Source of the DNA: Bacteroidota bacterium
GTDB taxonomy: Bacteria; Bacteroidota; Bacteroidia; B-17B0; Aurantibacillaceae
Length of the DNA: 18,066 nt
Direction: 5' to 3'
NCBI GenBank assembly: GCA_016708845.1
Contig: JADJFB010000022.1
Coordinates: 1-18,066, forward strand
Below are positions 9,701-18,066 of the stretch, one piece after another; position 1 is the stretch's first letter, and the number at the start of each line of letters is the position of its first letter. The position numbers and the translations under genes are program-made. The notes below the pieces were generated by a model that was given only the letters and a program-made list of their open reading frames with translations, made no database searches and had not been told where the DNA came from.

Positions 9701-10594
9701 ACTGTTTGAGTTGGCACAACGGTATTAGTATAAACTGTTTCATCTTTTGGCGTTTTAGTTTTCTTTTGCCTCTCAAAGTAAATAATAAATTCAATCCGTG
9801 TAATGGTAATAATCATTACTTCCAAAAAATCTCCATTAGCAGCTAGTTTTACCATCTAACAAATCGGCATTAGTACCTTGAGGAAAAGTGACTTTGTATT
9901 CCCATAACATAGAAAAACCCGGCGAAAACTGATAACCTAAACCAACACCTAAAGACGGAGAAAAAAGTAAATAAATTTCCATTTACTTCCGTAAGCATAA
10001 GATTCATATTTTTATCAATCAAGCCATTATATGTGTTTAATGCTTTTGTTTTATTGCCAGTTGAATCAACTAAACTAAATCATACATTTTCCCTGAACCA
10101 TCCAACAAATCAGATTTGGTTTGATACGCTGTAAAACCTACGCCTCCCCACAAATTAAATAACACATGCGTTCTTTCTCTTAATCTATTAAATGTTACTT
10201 GAAGTTCAAGAACCTTCTCCTAATTTCATTTTATAATTATCGTAAACATATTGTTTTCCGAAAACGCTATCAACAAAATTTACGTTAGGATCATACTTAC
10301 CGTTATAAGCATCGTTTCCTTTTACATCATAATTACGATTGAAATCCATCCCGTATGTATTAGCGGCTAAATAACGTCCCTCGAATAGCGAATGAAAAAA
10401 TGTTAGTGGCATTTTCATGAACACCTTTTCAAAGGTTATTCCACCTGCCATTCCCCAACAACTTCTATAATCTGCTGTTTGCCATGCTCCTAAGGTTTAA
10501 ACCCAGACGCCAAGAGTTATAATAACGAGAATAATCTTTTGAGAAATGCTAATCAGCGAAATTGAAAATGCTATTAAAAATAAAGTTTTTTCAT
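6780..10594 (-). CDS. OmpA-type N-terminal barrel fused to about nine Ig-like repeats and a C-terminal Cys/His module
   Basis: About 1270 residues when joined. Start at 10594: with one A restored the N-terminus is KKTLFLIAFSISLISISQ, a signal peptide. Residues about 20-250 resemble the Bacteroidota OmpA-type outer-membrane barrel: YNSWRLGLNLGAWQTADYRS, then FFHSLFEGRYLAANTYGMDF, a VLFNLWGGVGF strand, then SPSLGVGLGYQFSPGFSMLW. A Pro/Thr-rich linker follows (VVPTQTVVAPTNSAIAPPTN). About nine Ig-like units of about 94 residues come next (7115-9620), then a Thr/Gly-rich spacer. The C-terminal module contains VVVCHKVPGADPV and then NMLSLHLGHGDTQGACP; the tail is Pro-rich and basic, ending TPRRPR. 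At least a dozen indels break the frame. The barrel implies outer-membrane placement. Whether the repeats face the periplasm or the outside cannot be told from sequence. No named family for the whole protein; it may be a surface adhesin or scaffold. Confidence 0.75.
7115..9620 (-). repeat. About nine tandem Ig-like repeats, about 282 bp each (coding)
   Basis: The segment encoding the D-K-T-T linker recurs near 7115, 7400, 7680, 7960, 8240, 8530, 8815, 9090 and 9370, about every 275-290 bases. The best-preserved unit reads QNYTVKGQVLNVTAQKQITV, then YQNGIAVAFNYN, then FDANLIGGTNTINVTASNSS, ending in DTKTTTVIYKPP. Units nearer the barrel resemble each other more at DNA level, with TGTTGTTTTAGTATC and GCAGTTACATTTA recurring on the plus strand. 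This suggests recent duplication there. All units stay in phase once single-base indels are allowed for. Confidence 0.75.
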
Positions 10595-10620
10595 TTGAGT
10601 ACTTTGTTTAAAACAATAAA

Positions 10621-10642
10621 ACATAGACCAAAATGTCTATGT
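10621..10642 (-). terminator. Perfect 8-bp hairpin with T-rich tail between the two OmpA-type genes
   Basis: ACATAGAC and GTCTATGT flank a six-base loop. On the minus strand the second arm runs into TTTATTGTTTT, as expected for a rho-independent terminator of the PorE-like gene, whose stop is at 10672. The next gene starts at 10594, so the tail overlaps its leader. A TAATTTTG box (10651-10644, minus strand) just upstream fits TANNTTTG, so the hairpin could also lie at the 5' end of the next transcript. Confidence 0.6.
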
Positions 10643-10671
10643 TCAAAATTAATAATTATTATGCCAAAATC

Positions 10672-13324
10672 TTATGATTTTCCCACCTCCACAATCTTAA
10701 ATTCGGTTCTTCGGTTCTTGGCGTGCTCTTCTTCGGTGCAAGGCGCATCATTTTTTACAGTTATTTAACAAACAGGTTTCCCCATATCCAACAGCTTTTA
10801 ATCTGTTTTTTTTTATTCCTTTAGAAATTAAATAATCAACAGCCGCTTTTGCTCTTTTTGAGATAAGGTTAAATTTAAGACATCTGAACTTCTAGAATCT
10901 GGATGTGAACTAAATTCAATAGTTAATTTGGCATTAGAGTTTAAAACCGTAATTACTTTATCTAAAATATTTTGTCAAGCCGCTTGATCAATTTTATAAT
11001 CACCATAAGCGTAATATAAACTTTCAATAATCGTTATTAGCTTGGTTATTCTGTTTGTTTTCATTTTTCAAATAACACTTCTAACCAAGGATCTTCAACA
11101 GAAAAAATCTCCTATTGCTGATTTATCAATATCTAATAAATCAAACTGAAATTTACCATTGGAATTACGTTTTATTTCTCTATAAATTCTTCCCTTTGAA
11201 TCAGCTAAATATATTTTTAATACTTGTAAATCGAGGGTCTGATTCATCAATTCCAAACAAATAGTTTTTATCAGCACTTAAATTTCTGAAAGCAAAATCT
11301 TCCCTTTTCGTCGGCAATAATATTTTCAATAACTTCTGACTTATTAAAGATTGTGATTTTAGCATTACTAAAGCCTTTTTATCTTGATCATATAAATAGC
11401 CATTTAATCCCATTACTAAATCAACATCCTCAACTCTTAAATCAGAAATCGTTGCTTTATCAACTCCTAAAATGCAAATTTAAAAATTACCTTTCCATCA
11501 GAACGTTCAAACTTTGACTTTACCAACTTTATTAGTTAAAACAATTCTTGCTTCTATTGGCAAATCATCACCATCTACACTTAATAAATAATTTTGATCA
11601 TTTGGTAAATTTCTAAAAGCAAAAAGCCCAAACTCATTGTTATGGTCTCTTCTATAATATCTCCAAAATCATTTTTAATAATTACTTTTATTGGAAATTG
11701 GTTTACTAGGATCTTCGCCATACAATAAATTACCAGCTAAACTTAAATCATCATCATTAAAAAGTCTGGCCTTCCCATTAGGATCTACTGGTAAATTTTT
11801 AAACACAAACTTTTGTCCTCCCCATTATCATGAGTTATTCAGGATATTTTTGAATTTTTATCTGCTAAATAATACCTCGATTTATTTTTCAAATTTACAT
11901 CTGATCCTTCTACCTCAGCCATATAGGTTTTATCGCCATCTATTTTTTTAAAAGCAAAATATCCTTTATCATTTGTTTTTGTAGAGTCAATTGCTTTACC
12001 ATTTCATCTAATAAAAAACTTTAACACCATTAGCCGGGTCATTTGTGTTTCCGTTAACAATACCGTTCCATCAAAGTGACACATTTTATTAGTAATTTAA
12101 AACTATAAATATCGTCCTCACCTTTTCCACCTTCTCTATTAGAAGAAAAATAACCATCGTATCATTCAAAAAGTAATGCCAAATCATCTGACCTTACTAT
12201 TTAAGAAGTAACCCTTCATTTCTGTTTAACAACCAATTCACCTTTTAATGTTTTGCTGAAAAATATCTAAATCACCAAAGCCAGGTAATCCATTAGAGGA
12301 GAAATATAACGTCCCATCTTTTCTGATGGAAGGAAATACTTCATCGCCAGATGTATTAATATCAAATCCTAAATTAACTGGCTTATCCCAACTATCTCCA
12401 TTTTTTACACATCCAAATATCTTGTCCGCCAATGGTTCCAGGCATATCCGAAGAAAAAACAAAATTGTCCCATCCACATTTAAAGAGGATGAGCACACGA
12501 ATAATCATCGCTATTATAAATAAATGGTTTTGTTTCGAAATGAATTTCCTTCTATTTCGCTAAAATATATTTTTGCTCTATTTACAAAATTTTTATTTTC
12601 TTATTTACTATGTAATTTACTCGTGTATAAGCTGCCATTTTACCATCATTTGTAAAAGTTATTGGCCCATCATGAAAACTAGAATTTACTTTTTTGAAAG
12701 TAATCTTCGATTTTTTAATAACATTACTTTCTATTTCAGCCGAAAACACATTTAAATATGGTTGGTTATTTACAAAGACTTTTCAAAATCCACAATATCA
12801 GAAACACGTTCAGCTACAAATACTAATTTTCCATTAATAAGTACTGGACTAAACTTAGAACGCTTTGTGTTAATGGATTCTATATTTACTATTTCATATT
12901 CTTTTGGTTTTGATTCCCAATATTTAATTTCTTGACAAGATTTAATAGCATTTTGCGCAGTTTTACTAGTTTCATTATCTTCTAAATAAGCATAATATTG
13001 ATTCAAAGCCTCCTGTATTTATTATTTGACTTTAAAACATTTCCGTAATTATAATTTACAATTACTGGAACCTTCCCTAAACTCAATGCTTGTGCATAGT
13101 AACTTTATTTTTTGCACGATTATTTAAAATGCGATGACAATCGCTAACTTAATTAAAGCCTCTTGCTTATCTTTGAATTTCCTTTAATCACTTTTTTCAT
13201 AAGCTGGAATTGCCTTTGCGTAATTAAATTTCGAAAAATCCTTTTCAGCCTTTTTCATTTGTGATACACCAACAATGGCAATAAAACAGAAGAAAATGGA
13301 TATATAAATTTTTATTTTTTTCAT
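10672..13324 (-). CDS. PorE-like OmpA-family protein (TPR, PD40 propeller, three regulatory-like repeats, OmpA domain)
   Basis: About 885 residues. Domains in order: signal peptide (IYISIFFCFIAIVGVSQ); a TPR-like helical part beginning KKAEKDFSKFNYAKAIPAYE; PD40 propeller blades (NTKRSKFSPVLINGKLVFVA, VFPSIRKDGTLYFSSNGLPG); three carboxypeptidase-regulatory-like units; and a C-terminal OmpA domain with HPDSRSSD, LSQKRAKAAVDYLISKGI, VGYGE and NRRTEFKI, the usual peptidoglycan-binding pattern. This order matches PorE-type T9SS proteins of Bacteroidota, which link PorP-type outer-membrane proteins to peptidoglycan. Its place 19 bases after PorP/SprF supports that job. The regulatory part is larger than the single such domain of PorE. 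It ends at 10672, before the hairpin. More than ten frame shifts are scattered through it. It may be a paralogue serving this cluster and not the core T9SS component. Confidence 0.8.
11090..12080 (-). repeat. Three tandem regulatory-like units in the PorE-like protein (coding)
   Basis: Each unit has the pattern G-L-GN-KV-I-N--G-IIE----E-G-FAFRNL--D-NYL--VD--D, followed by a strand such as IYLADSKGRIYREI. Examples are KGYFAFKKIDGDKTYMAEVE, NEFGLFAFRNLPNDQNYLLS and KGRFAFRNLSADKNYLFGID. The period is about 110-120 residues. The units are diverged in DNA but clearly repeat in protein. Confidence 0.65.
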
Positions 13325-13343
13325 AGAATATTTAGGAACAATT

Positions 13344-14284
13344 TTACAAATAACGAGGTGATAACATTTTAGATTTAAATGTATTTAAGTCAAATCCAAT
13401 CATAATCTCATGTCCATTACCTAATTTCCTTTGAACGTTACCTATTCCAGAATCAAATGAATAACCTATTTTAATATTATCTGTTACAATTACCTGAGCC
13501 AAAGCCCCAACCGAAACCGCTAGACCTAGTAAAACTCCTAACCATAATCTTGTTTAATTAAAATTTAAATTCACATCAATATTAGCAATCGACTTTGTTC
13601 CTTTATAAATAATGGTTGGATTAATCACTAAATTGTCATTAACCGAAAATCCCTTGCTTACAATTCCAAATATATGCGTACTTAATCTGTAAGTTAAATC
13701 ATATTCTGTTTGTGCACCAGAAACATTGGTGTAAGAAATTTTATCTTGATATACATAAGCTGAATTTAAATGAGTAGCGCTAAAGCCTGCATAAAAAGAA
13801 CTTGACTTTAAAAATAAACCTGCATCAAAATCGGGTTTTAATTTATTAGTTGAAATATTTGCAATAGCATTTACTTCACCTGGATCTCTATAATTAATTT
13901 TATTAAAATCAAACACATAATTAACAACTCCTGCTCTTAACCCAAAAGACAATTTTAATTTACTGTTAATTGGTAAAATATAAGAAATGTTACCGTATGC
14001 TGCCGTAACTCTTTTAGGCCCAACCGCATCATTATAGGCACTTAAGCCTAAACCAATTCTTTTTTTCTTTAATGGTCCATGAAAACTAAAAGATTGAGTT
14101 GAAGGAGCTCCATCAAAGCCACTCCATTGTTTTCTAATGTCAAGTACTGCACTTAACACATCTTTTGTACCAGCATAGGCAGGATTAATTACCATTTGAT
14201 TAAATTGGTATTGACTGTATTGTGGATCTTGCTGAGCCAACAATGGCAAAGCAAAAGCACAAGTAAATAATAATAATTTTTCAT
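13344..14284 (-). CDS. PorP/SprF-family T9SS outer-membrane protein
   Basis: About 312 residues. Restoring one A after the ATG at 14284 gives the signal peptide MKKLLLFTCAFALPLLAQ. Then comes the family hallmark QDPQYSQYQFNQMVINPAYA followed by GT and RKQWSGFDGAPSTQSFSFHG. The rest reads as alternating beta strands of an outer-membrane barrel (SFGLRAGVVNYVFDFNKINY, SSFYAGFSATHLNSAYVY). The C-terminus HEIMIGFDLNTFKSKMLSPR followed by YL matches the family's closing strand. Shifts lie only near the start and near 13550, so this is the best-preserved gene here. Members are docking or attachment partners for T9SS substrates. The gene sits 8 bases after the protease/CHU_C gene and 19 before the PorE-like gene, the usual arrangement for a type B substrate with its PorP/SprF partner. 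Confidence 0.92.
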
Positions 14285-14292
14285 AATATCTT

Positions 14293-17200
14293 TTAATTTG
14301 TAAGTTCTAACCAACCTTTTTCAAAACCTTACCATTGTCGTTTAATATTAAATAAAAGTAAGTGCCTGATGTAACGGGTTTACCATTAAATTTTCCATCC
14401 CAGTTATTCGTAGCGTTATCATATCTTGATGTTTTAAATACTTTATCTCCCATCGATTAAAAATTTGAACATTATTATTTGGGTATTTATCAATATTGTC
14501 AATCACAAAAAATCATTCACTCCATCACCATTAGGAGTAAAACCATTGTAAACAAAACATCACAACTCGAATTAATATCAACCGTAAATACAACATTAGA
14601 TACACAACCAGCAAAATCAGAGCACTAAAATGTATAGTTTGTAGGCGTAACTGTTGGTGTAACAAAACTTGTATTAGGAATACTATTTGTACTCCACAAA
14701 GGAATTGTTCCTCAATAATTGATAATATGGCAGTATTCCAACACAAACAGCGCTTGGAGTAACTACAAGGAATAACGCATTTTCCATTTTGAACATCCAC
14801 AAAGCGGTACTAAAAAAAAGCACAACCGTTACTTCCTTGTCCATAAACTGTATATGTAGTAGGCGTAAATATTTGAACCGTTTGATTTTGCTCCTATTAA
14901 ATTAATTGGTTGCCATAAATAGTTATGCAATTGAGCCACTTGCATTTAAAGTTATACTTTGCCCCACGCAAGCCATTGTATTGCTTACAGATGCTGACAC
15001 TGAAGGCAATGGCAAAACAGTTAAAGATAAAAATGCCGTGTCAGAACATGAGCCGCCATTTGTACCTACTACACTAAACGTTGCATTGGAAAAAGGTTGA
15101 ATAATGGTTGTATTTGTAGTGGCATCTGTTGACCAGCTATAATTGGAAGCGCCATTAGCTGTTACCATCATTGTATATCCAAAACAAACACTAGTGGATG
15201 GTGTATTAATAGTTATAATAGGTGTATTTAAAACATTAATTGTAGCGTTTGCCGAATTTTGACAACCAAAAGAATTTGCACCAATCACAGAGTAAGAAGT
15301 AGACACTGTAGGTGTTACAGAGATAACATTAAGAGAAGAACCTGTTGTCCAAGTATATGTATTGGCACCACTCACATTTAATAATGCTAATTGACCAGCA
15401 CAGATAGTTGTAATGGATGGTGTAATGGAAACAAGCGGTAAACTAAAGGTTGTAACACTTATCGTTTTGGTATTAATACAACCAAAATTACCAGTACCAG
15501 CTACCGTAAAATTTGTTGTTCAGAGAGTATTTACTGGAACAGAAATTAAACTTCCAGTAGCTGCAGATGGAAATAATGTAAATGTATTTGCGCCTAAGTT
15601 TGAAAAAGTAACTAATCCTCCAATACACACCGTATTTGTATTAACATTTGTAAACACACTAGGAAGAGCAATTACTTTAACGGAATCTAATTTAGAACTA
15701 ATACAACCAAAAGGGCTTGAGCCAGTAATTGAATAAACGGTAGTTGCAGTAGGATTAATTGTAAACGAGTTTGTGGTAAATCCTCCTGGATTAGTCGTAA
15801 AGTTAAGCTCCTGATAAATTAATGGTAGCCGTTTTACCAGCACATATTATTTGGTTAGCAGGCGTTACAGTAATTGAAGGAATAGGATTAACCGTTACGC
15901 CAATAGAAGCTGTTTTACACATCCTTGCGAATCACTAACAGTAACAGTGTACCTACTGAACTGGAATTATAGTTGGATTTACAATGAATTAGTAGTTGCT
16001 GAGCACGTATTCCAGTTAAAGAATAACTTGGAGTACCTCCACTTACTGTTGCAGATAATGTTGTTGAATTACCTGCACAAACTGTTGGAGTTGATACACC
16101 AATGGTAAGCGAAATTGCAGGAGGCGGATTAATAGTGATAATTTTAGTTACTGATGTAGCACAACTATTTGTAACAACACAACTATAAACTCCAGCACAC
16201 AATCCTGATGCAACTGAGACGATGAAACTGCTGGCGTCCATGAATAAGTATATGAGCGCCACTTCCTGCTACAGATATAGAGTGTTTGCAGAACCATTAC
16301 TAAGCTCCTGCACAAGTTGGATTGATTGAATTAACATTGACTGTTGGGAATAGGACAAGCGTTAACTTGTATCGTTTTCGTAGTTGACGAATTTAATCCA
16401 GCTGCTGTTACCGTTAACGAGATAGTATGAATACCCGTTGTGTTGAAGGTGAGTGTTGGATTTTGTAGAGTAGCAATGAAGGTGTAGATGCCACACTAAC
16501 ATAATTCCATGAGTGATAGCGTTAGATGCTGTTGATAAATCTGTAATATTTTGGATTGTCCTTGATTGATGATGGTGGCTGATAGAGAAAAATTAGCTTG
16601 AATGGTGGCAGTTGGAGAACAAAACCATGAGTTCTAATTGGTTTCTATAAGGACTATTAGTCATAGCGGTTTGCATCCTTATCTTCTGATCTTCGGTAAA
16701 CATATACATAAAAGCATCATCTGTATAATCAGCAAAATTCATAAACATAACGCCTTCGGCACTAGTTGGAGGCGAATTTGTTGGACAATTATTGGGTAAG
16801 TAAGGATAAGTTTGTGTTCCATAAGAAGCGGTTTTGTGCAGGGGTGTATCAATACAAAAAATCATTTGCTCAACTCGCATCACCCCTTATGTCTAATACC
16901 CAGATAATGGGATATTTCATGAGTTAAGTTCTACCATAATTATATGGAGCAGAATAAACTCCAGAAGCAAAAATATTTTGAGCCTAAGCTTTACCAACAC
17001 TATAGACCATCTGTAGTAGCTGTTCCTGCCGCTAAACTCCAGTCAATCCAGATAAAGGGGGGAATGTAGCATATCCAATAAAAACCGACTGCATGGGCAA
17101 CATCAGTCACCCAAATATTTAAATACTTATTAGGACTCACATAGTCGCAGGCTTGATTATATTGTCCATTAAGAGTCGTGTAAATTGCAGCTGTAGTAAC

Positions 17201-17719
17201 CGATGATGGATTGGTGGCTCCAGAAATACTATTCCAATTTCTTCTTTCGATACCAGGTTCTGGTAACACATTTCTAACGAATCTTTAATGCTAAGCAAAA
17301 ATGAAATAATTTATTAGAAATTCTATTCTTCCTAATCCATCTTTACTTGCAGCCGCAACAGCAGTATTAGTTGCGTATGTTTGAAATGCAGTTGCTGGAT
17401 ACGTACAAGTATTAAAACCAATCCTGAATAATCATCATTTTAAAACTTGTATTTGGGAATTTAACTGACCTAGATTAAATTAGGATAAGTCCAATTGCCT
17501 TACCACCATGAATGATATGAAAAATAACTGGTGGATTTGGAAGGTTGATTGAACCCTACTTGCTGCCGTAGTCGTATTTAAATAATCTAATTATTTTCTG
17601 TTGAAATAAAGAATCATATTAGTTGTTGGCACATGAGTTCCATAACCGCGATTTAGGAATTTGAGATAACTTCCTATTGAAATTAATATCAGTAATAATA
17701 TGACCCAACTATTTTTCAT
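14293..17719 (-). CDS. Large secreted M43 (pappalysin-type) metalloprotease with PKD/Ig-like repeats and CHU_C T9SS domain
   Basis: About 1140 residues. The start at 17719 gives signal peptide KNSWVILLLILISIG. The M43 metzincin domain has VIFHIIHGG early on, then the prodomain-to-catalytic stretch with PGIERRNWNSISGATNPS and NKYLNIWVTDV. It has an intact zinc motif HEISHYLGIRH (codons 16889-16921), FCIDTP, and the Met-turn area MNFADYTDDAFMYMFTEDQ. Next come one PKD domain (ITDLSTASNAITH, then PTLTFNTTGIHTISLTVT; about 16340-16600) and about eight Ig/PKD-like units of 70-80 residues. The C-terminal CHU_C domain has FTPNGDGVND, YPNNNVQIFNRWG, GKPVTSGTYFYLI and KKGWLELTN, the type B T9SS signal. 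The product should be an extracellular, surface-attached protease. Many indels. At the Met-turn the usual NFMDY reads NFADY. Confidence 0.85.
14570..16340 (-). repeat. About eight tandem Ig/PKD-like units in the protease (coding)
   Basis: Units share the pattern P-VCAG-S-TLSA-G---Y-W----, then S-YSV-G-NSFGC, then A-I-V---P. Examples are GANTYTWTTGSSLNVISVTP, STSYSVIGANSFGCQNSANA, TPTVCAGNSTTLSATVSGGT and NGGSCSDTAFLSLTVLPLPS. The Cys pair (start and end of unit) recurs roughly every 200-240 bases. They probably form a stalk holding the protease away from the cell. Confidence 0.7.
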
Positions 17720-17727
17720 TTTATTAT

Positions 17728-18066
17728 TTATTCCGTTAATTCTACCCAACCTTTTTTCTACTGCCGTTTTCGAACTTCAATAATATAAAAATAAGTCCCA
17801 CTAGTTAAGATTGCTCCTCCTTGAGTTTTCATTCCAAACATTAGACGAGTTATCGTAATTGGTAGCCCAAAATTTATTTCCCCATCTATTAAAATAGTTA
17901 CTGTATTATTTGGAAAATTTTCACTATTTTCAATTAACCAATTATCATTTAATCCATCTCCATCTGGAGAAACCATTAAACACAGTTATTTGACAAGGAT
18001 TTGCAAGTAGGCAAAACGAGGTAGTTAAAAAAAACGGAATCAATAACAACACTACTCGAATTAATT
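17728..18066 (-). CDS. Standalone CHU_C (T9SS type B) mini-protein, start beyond the window
   Basis: The visible part, about 113 codons, reads as a signal peptide, VVLLLIPFFLTTSFCLLA, followed at once by a CHU_C domain: NPCQITVFNGFSPDGDGLND, ENSENFPNNTVTI, TSGTYFYIIEV and, after one shift, KKGWVELTE with TAA. Nothing lies between the signal peptide and the sorting domain, so the whole product is little more than a T9SS targeting domain. The initiating ATG should lie just past base 18066. Shifts lie near 17960, 17880, 17830 and 17765. The gene ends 8 bases before the ATG of the protease gene, so the two are almost certainly co-transcribed. The reading of the upstream part relies on one continuous frame at the window edge. 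A remnant of a longer, deleted type B substrate is the main alternative. Confidence 0.7.

Noticed and set aside
9622..9855. A separate small gene encoding a Pro/Thr-rich protein
   Set aside because: It is the linker between the barrel and the Ig repeats; the reading continues on both sides once single-base shifts are allowed.
14906..15736. Plus-strand open frames of 64 and 107 codons
   Set aside because: They lie opposite the Ig/PKD-like repeats of the protease gene; the minus-strand reading has clear repeat motifs and the plus-strand one does not.
143..18066. Programmed frameshifting as a shared regulatory mechanism
   Set aside because: Breaks occur at unrelated sites in all genes, including GlmU, and lack a common slippery sequence and structure.

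Overview
The window looks like a chromosomal segment from an AT-rich member of the Bacteroidota with a type IX secretion system (T9SS). The evidence is: a PorP/SprF-family outer-membrane protein; a PorE-like OmpA protein (TPR, PD40 propeller, regulatory-like repeats, OmpA domain); two copies of the gliding-motility-type C-terminal domain (CHU_C, the T9SS type B signal); one type A sorting domain; the Bacteroidetes-type GlmU; and TANNTTTG promoter boxes with no clear Shine-Dalgarno sequences. Nearly every gene is broken by single-base indels, and good homology continues in another frame after each break. This includes the housekeeping GlmU, so the sequence probably comes from uncorrected long reads. 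I give each gene its full span, read through these breaks, and do not list the fragments separately.

Layout. Plus strand, 143-2644: a secreted S41-family peptidase with an apparent internal deletion, then a small membrane protein. Everything else is on the minus strand. Reading that strand from right to left: (a) 18066-10672 is a tightly spaced T9SS surface cluster: a tiny secreted protein that is little more than a CHU_C domain, a large M43 (pappalysin-type) metalloprotease with PKD/Ig-like repeats and a CHU_C domain, PorP/SprF, and the PorE-like protein, with gaps of 8, 8 and 19 bases. (b) After a perfect 8-bp hairpin comes a roughly 1270-residue protein made of an OmpA-type N-terminal barrel, a Pro/Thr-rich linker, about nine Ig-like repeats of about 94 residues and a C-terminal Cys/His module. 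Its stop lies one base before the start of the Bacteroidetes-type GlmU gene. (c) 5489-2634 holds a YceI-like lipoprotein, a small lipoprotein, and a propeller-repeat (SBBP) protein with a type A T9SS sorting domain. The last gene overlaps the plus-strand membrane-protein gene tail to tail.

How the genes may work together. The protease and the mini-CHU_C protein should cross the outer membrane by T9SS. PorP/SprF and the PorE-like protein are of the families that anchor or dock such substrates and link the outer membrane to peptidoglycan. Co-transcription suggests a dedicated secretion/attachment set for the protease. No tRNA, rRNA, CRISPR, insertion sequence or phage gene was seen. No stretch over 300 bases lacks a gene. 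The most unusual items are the standalone CHU_C mini-protein and the barrel/Ig-repeat protein coupled to GlmU.
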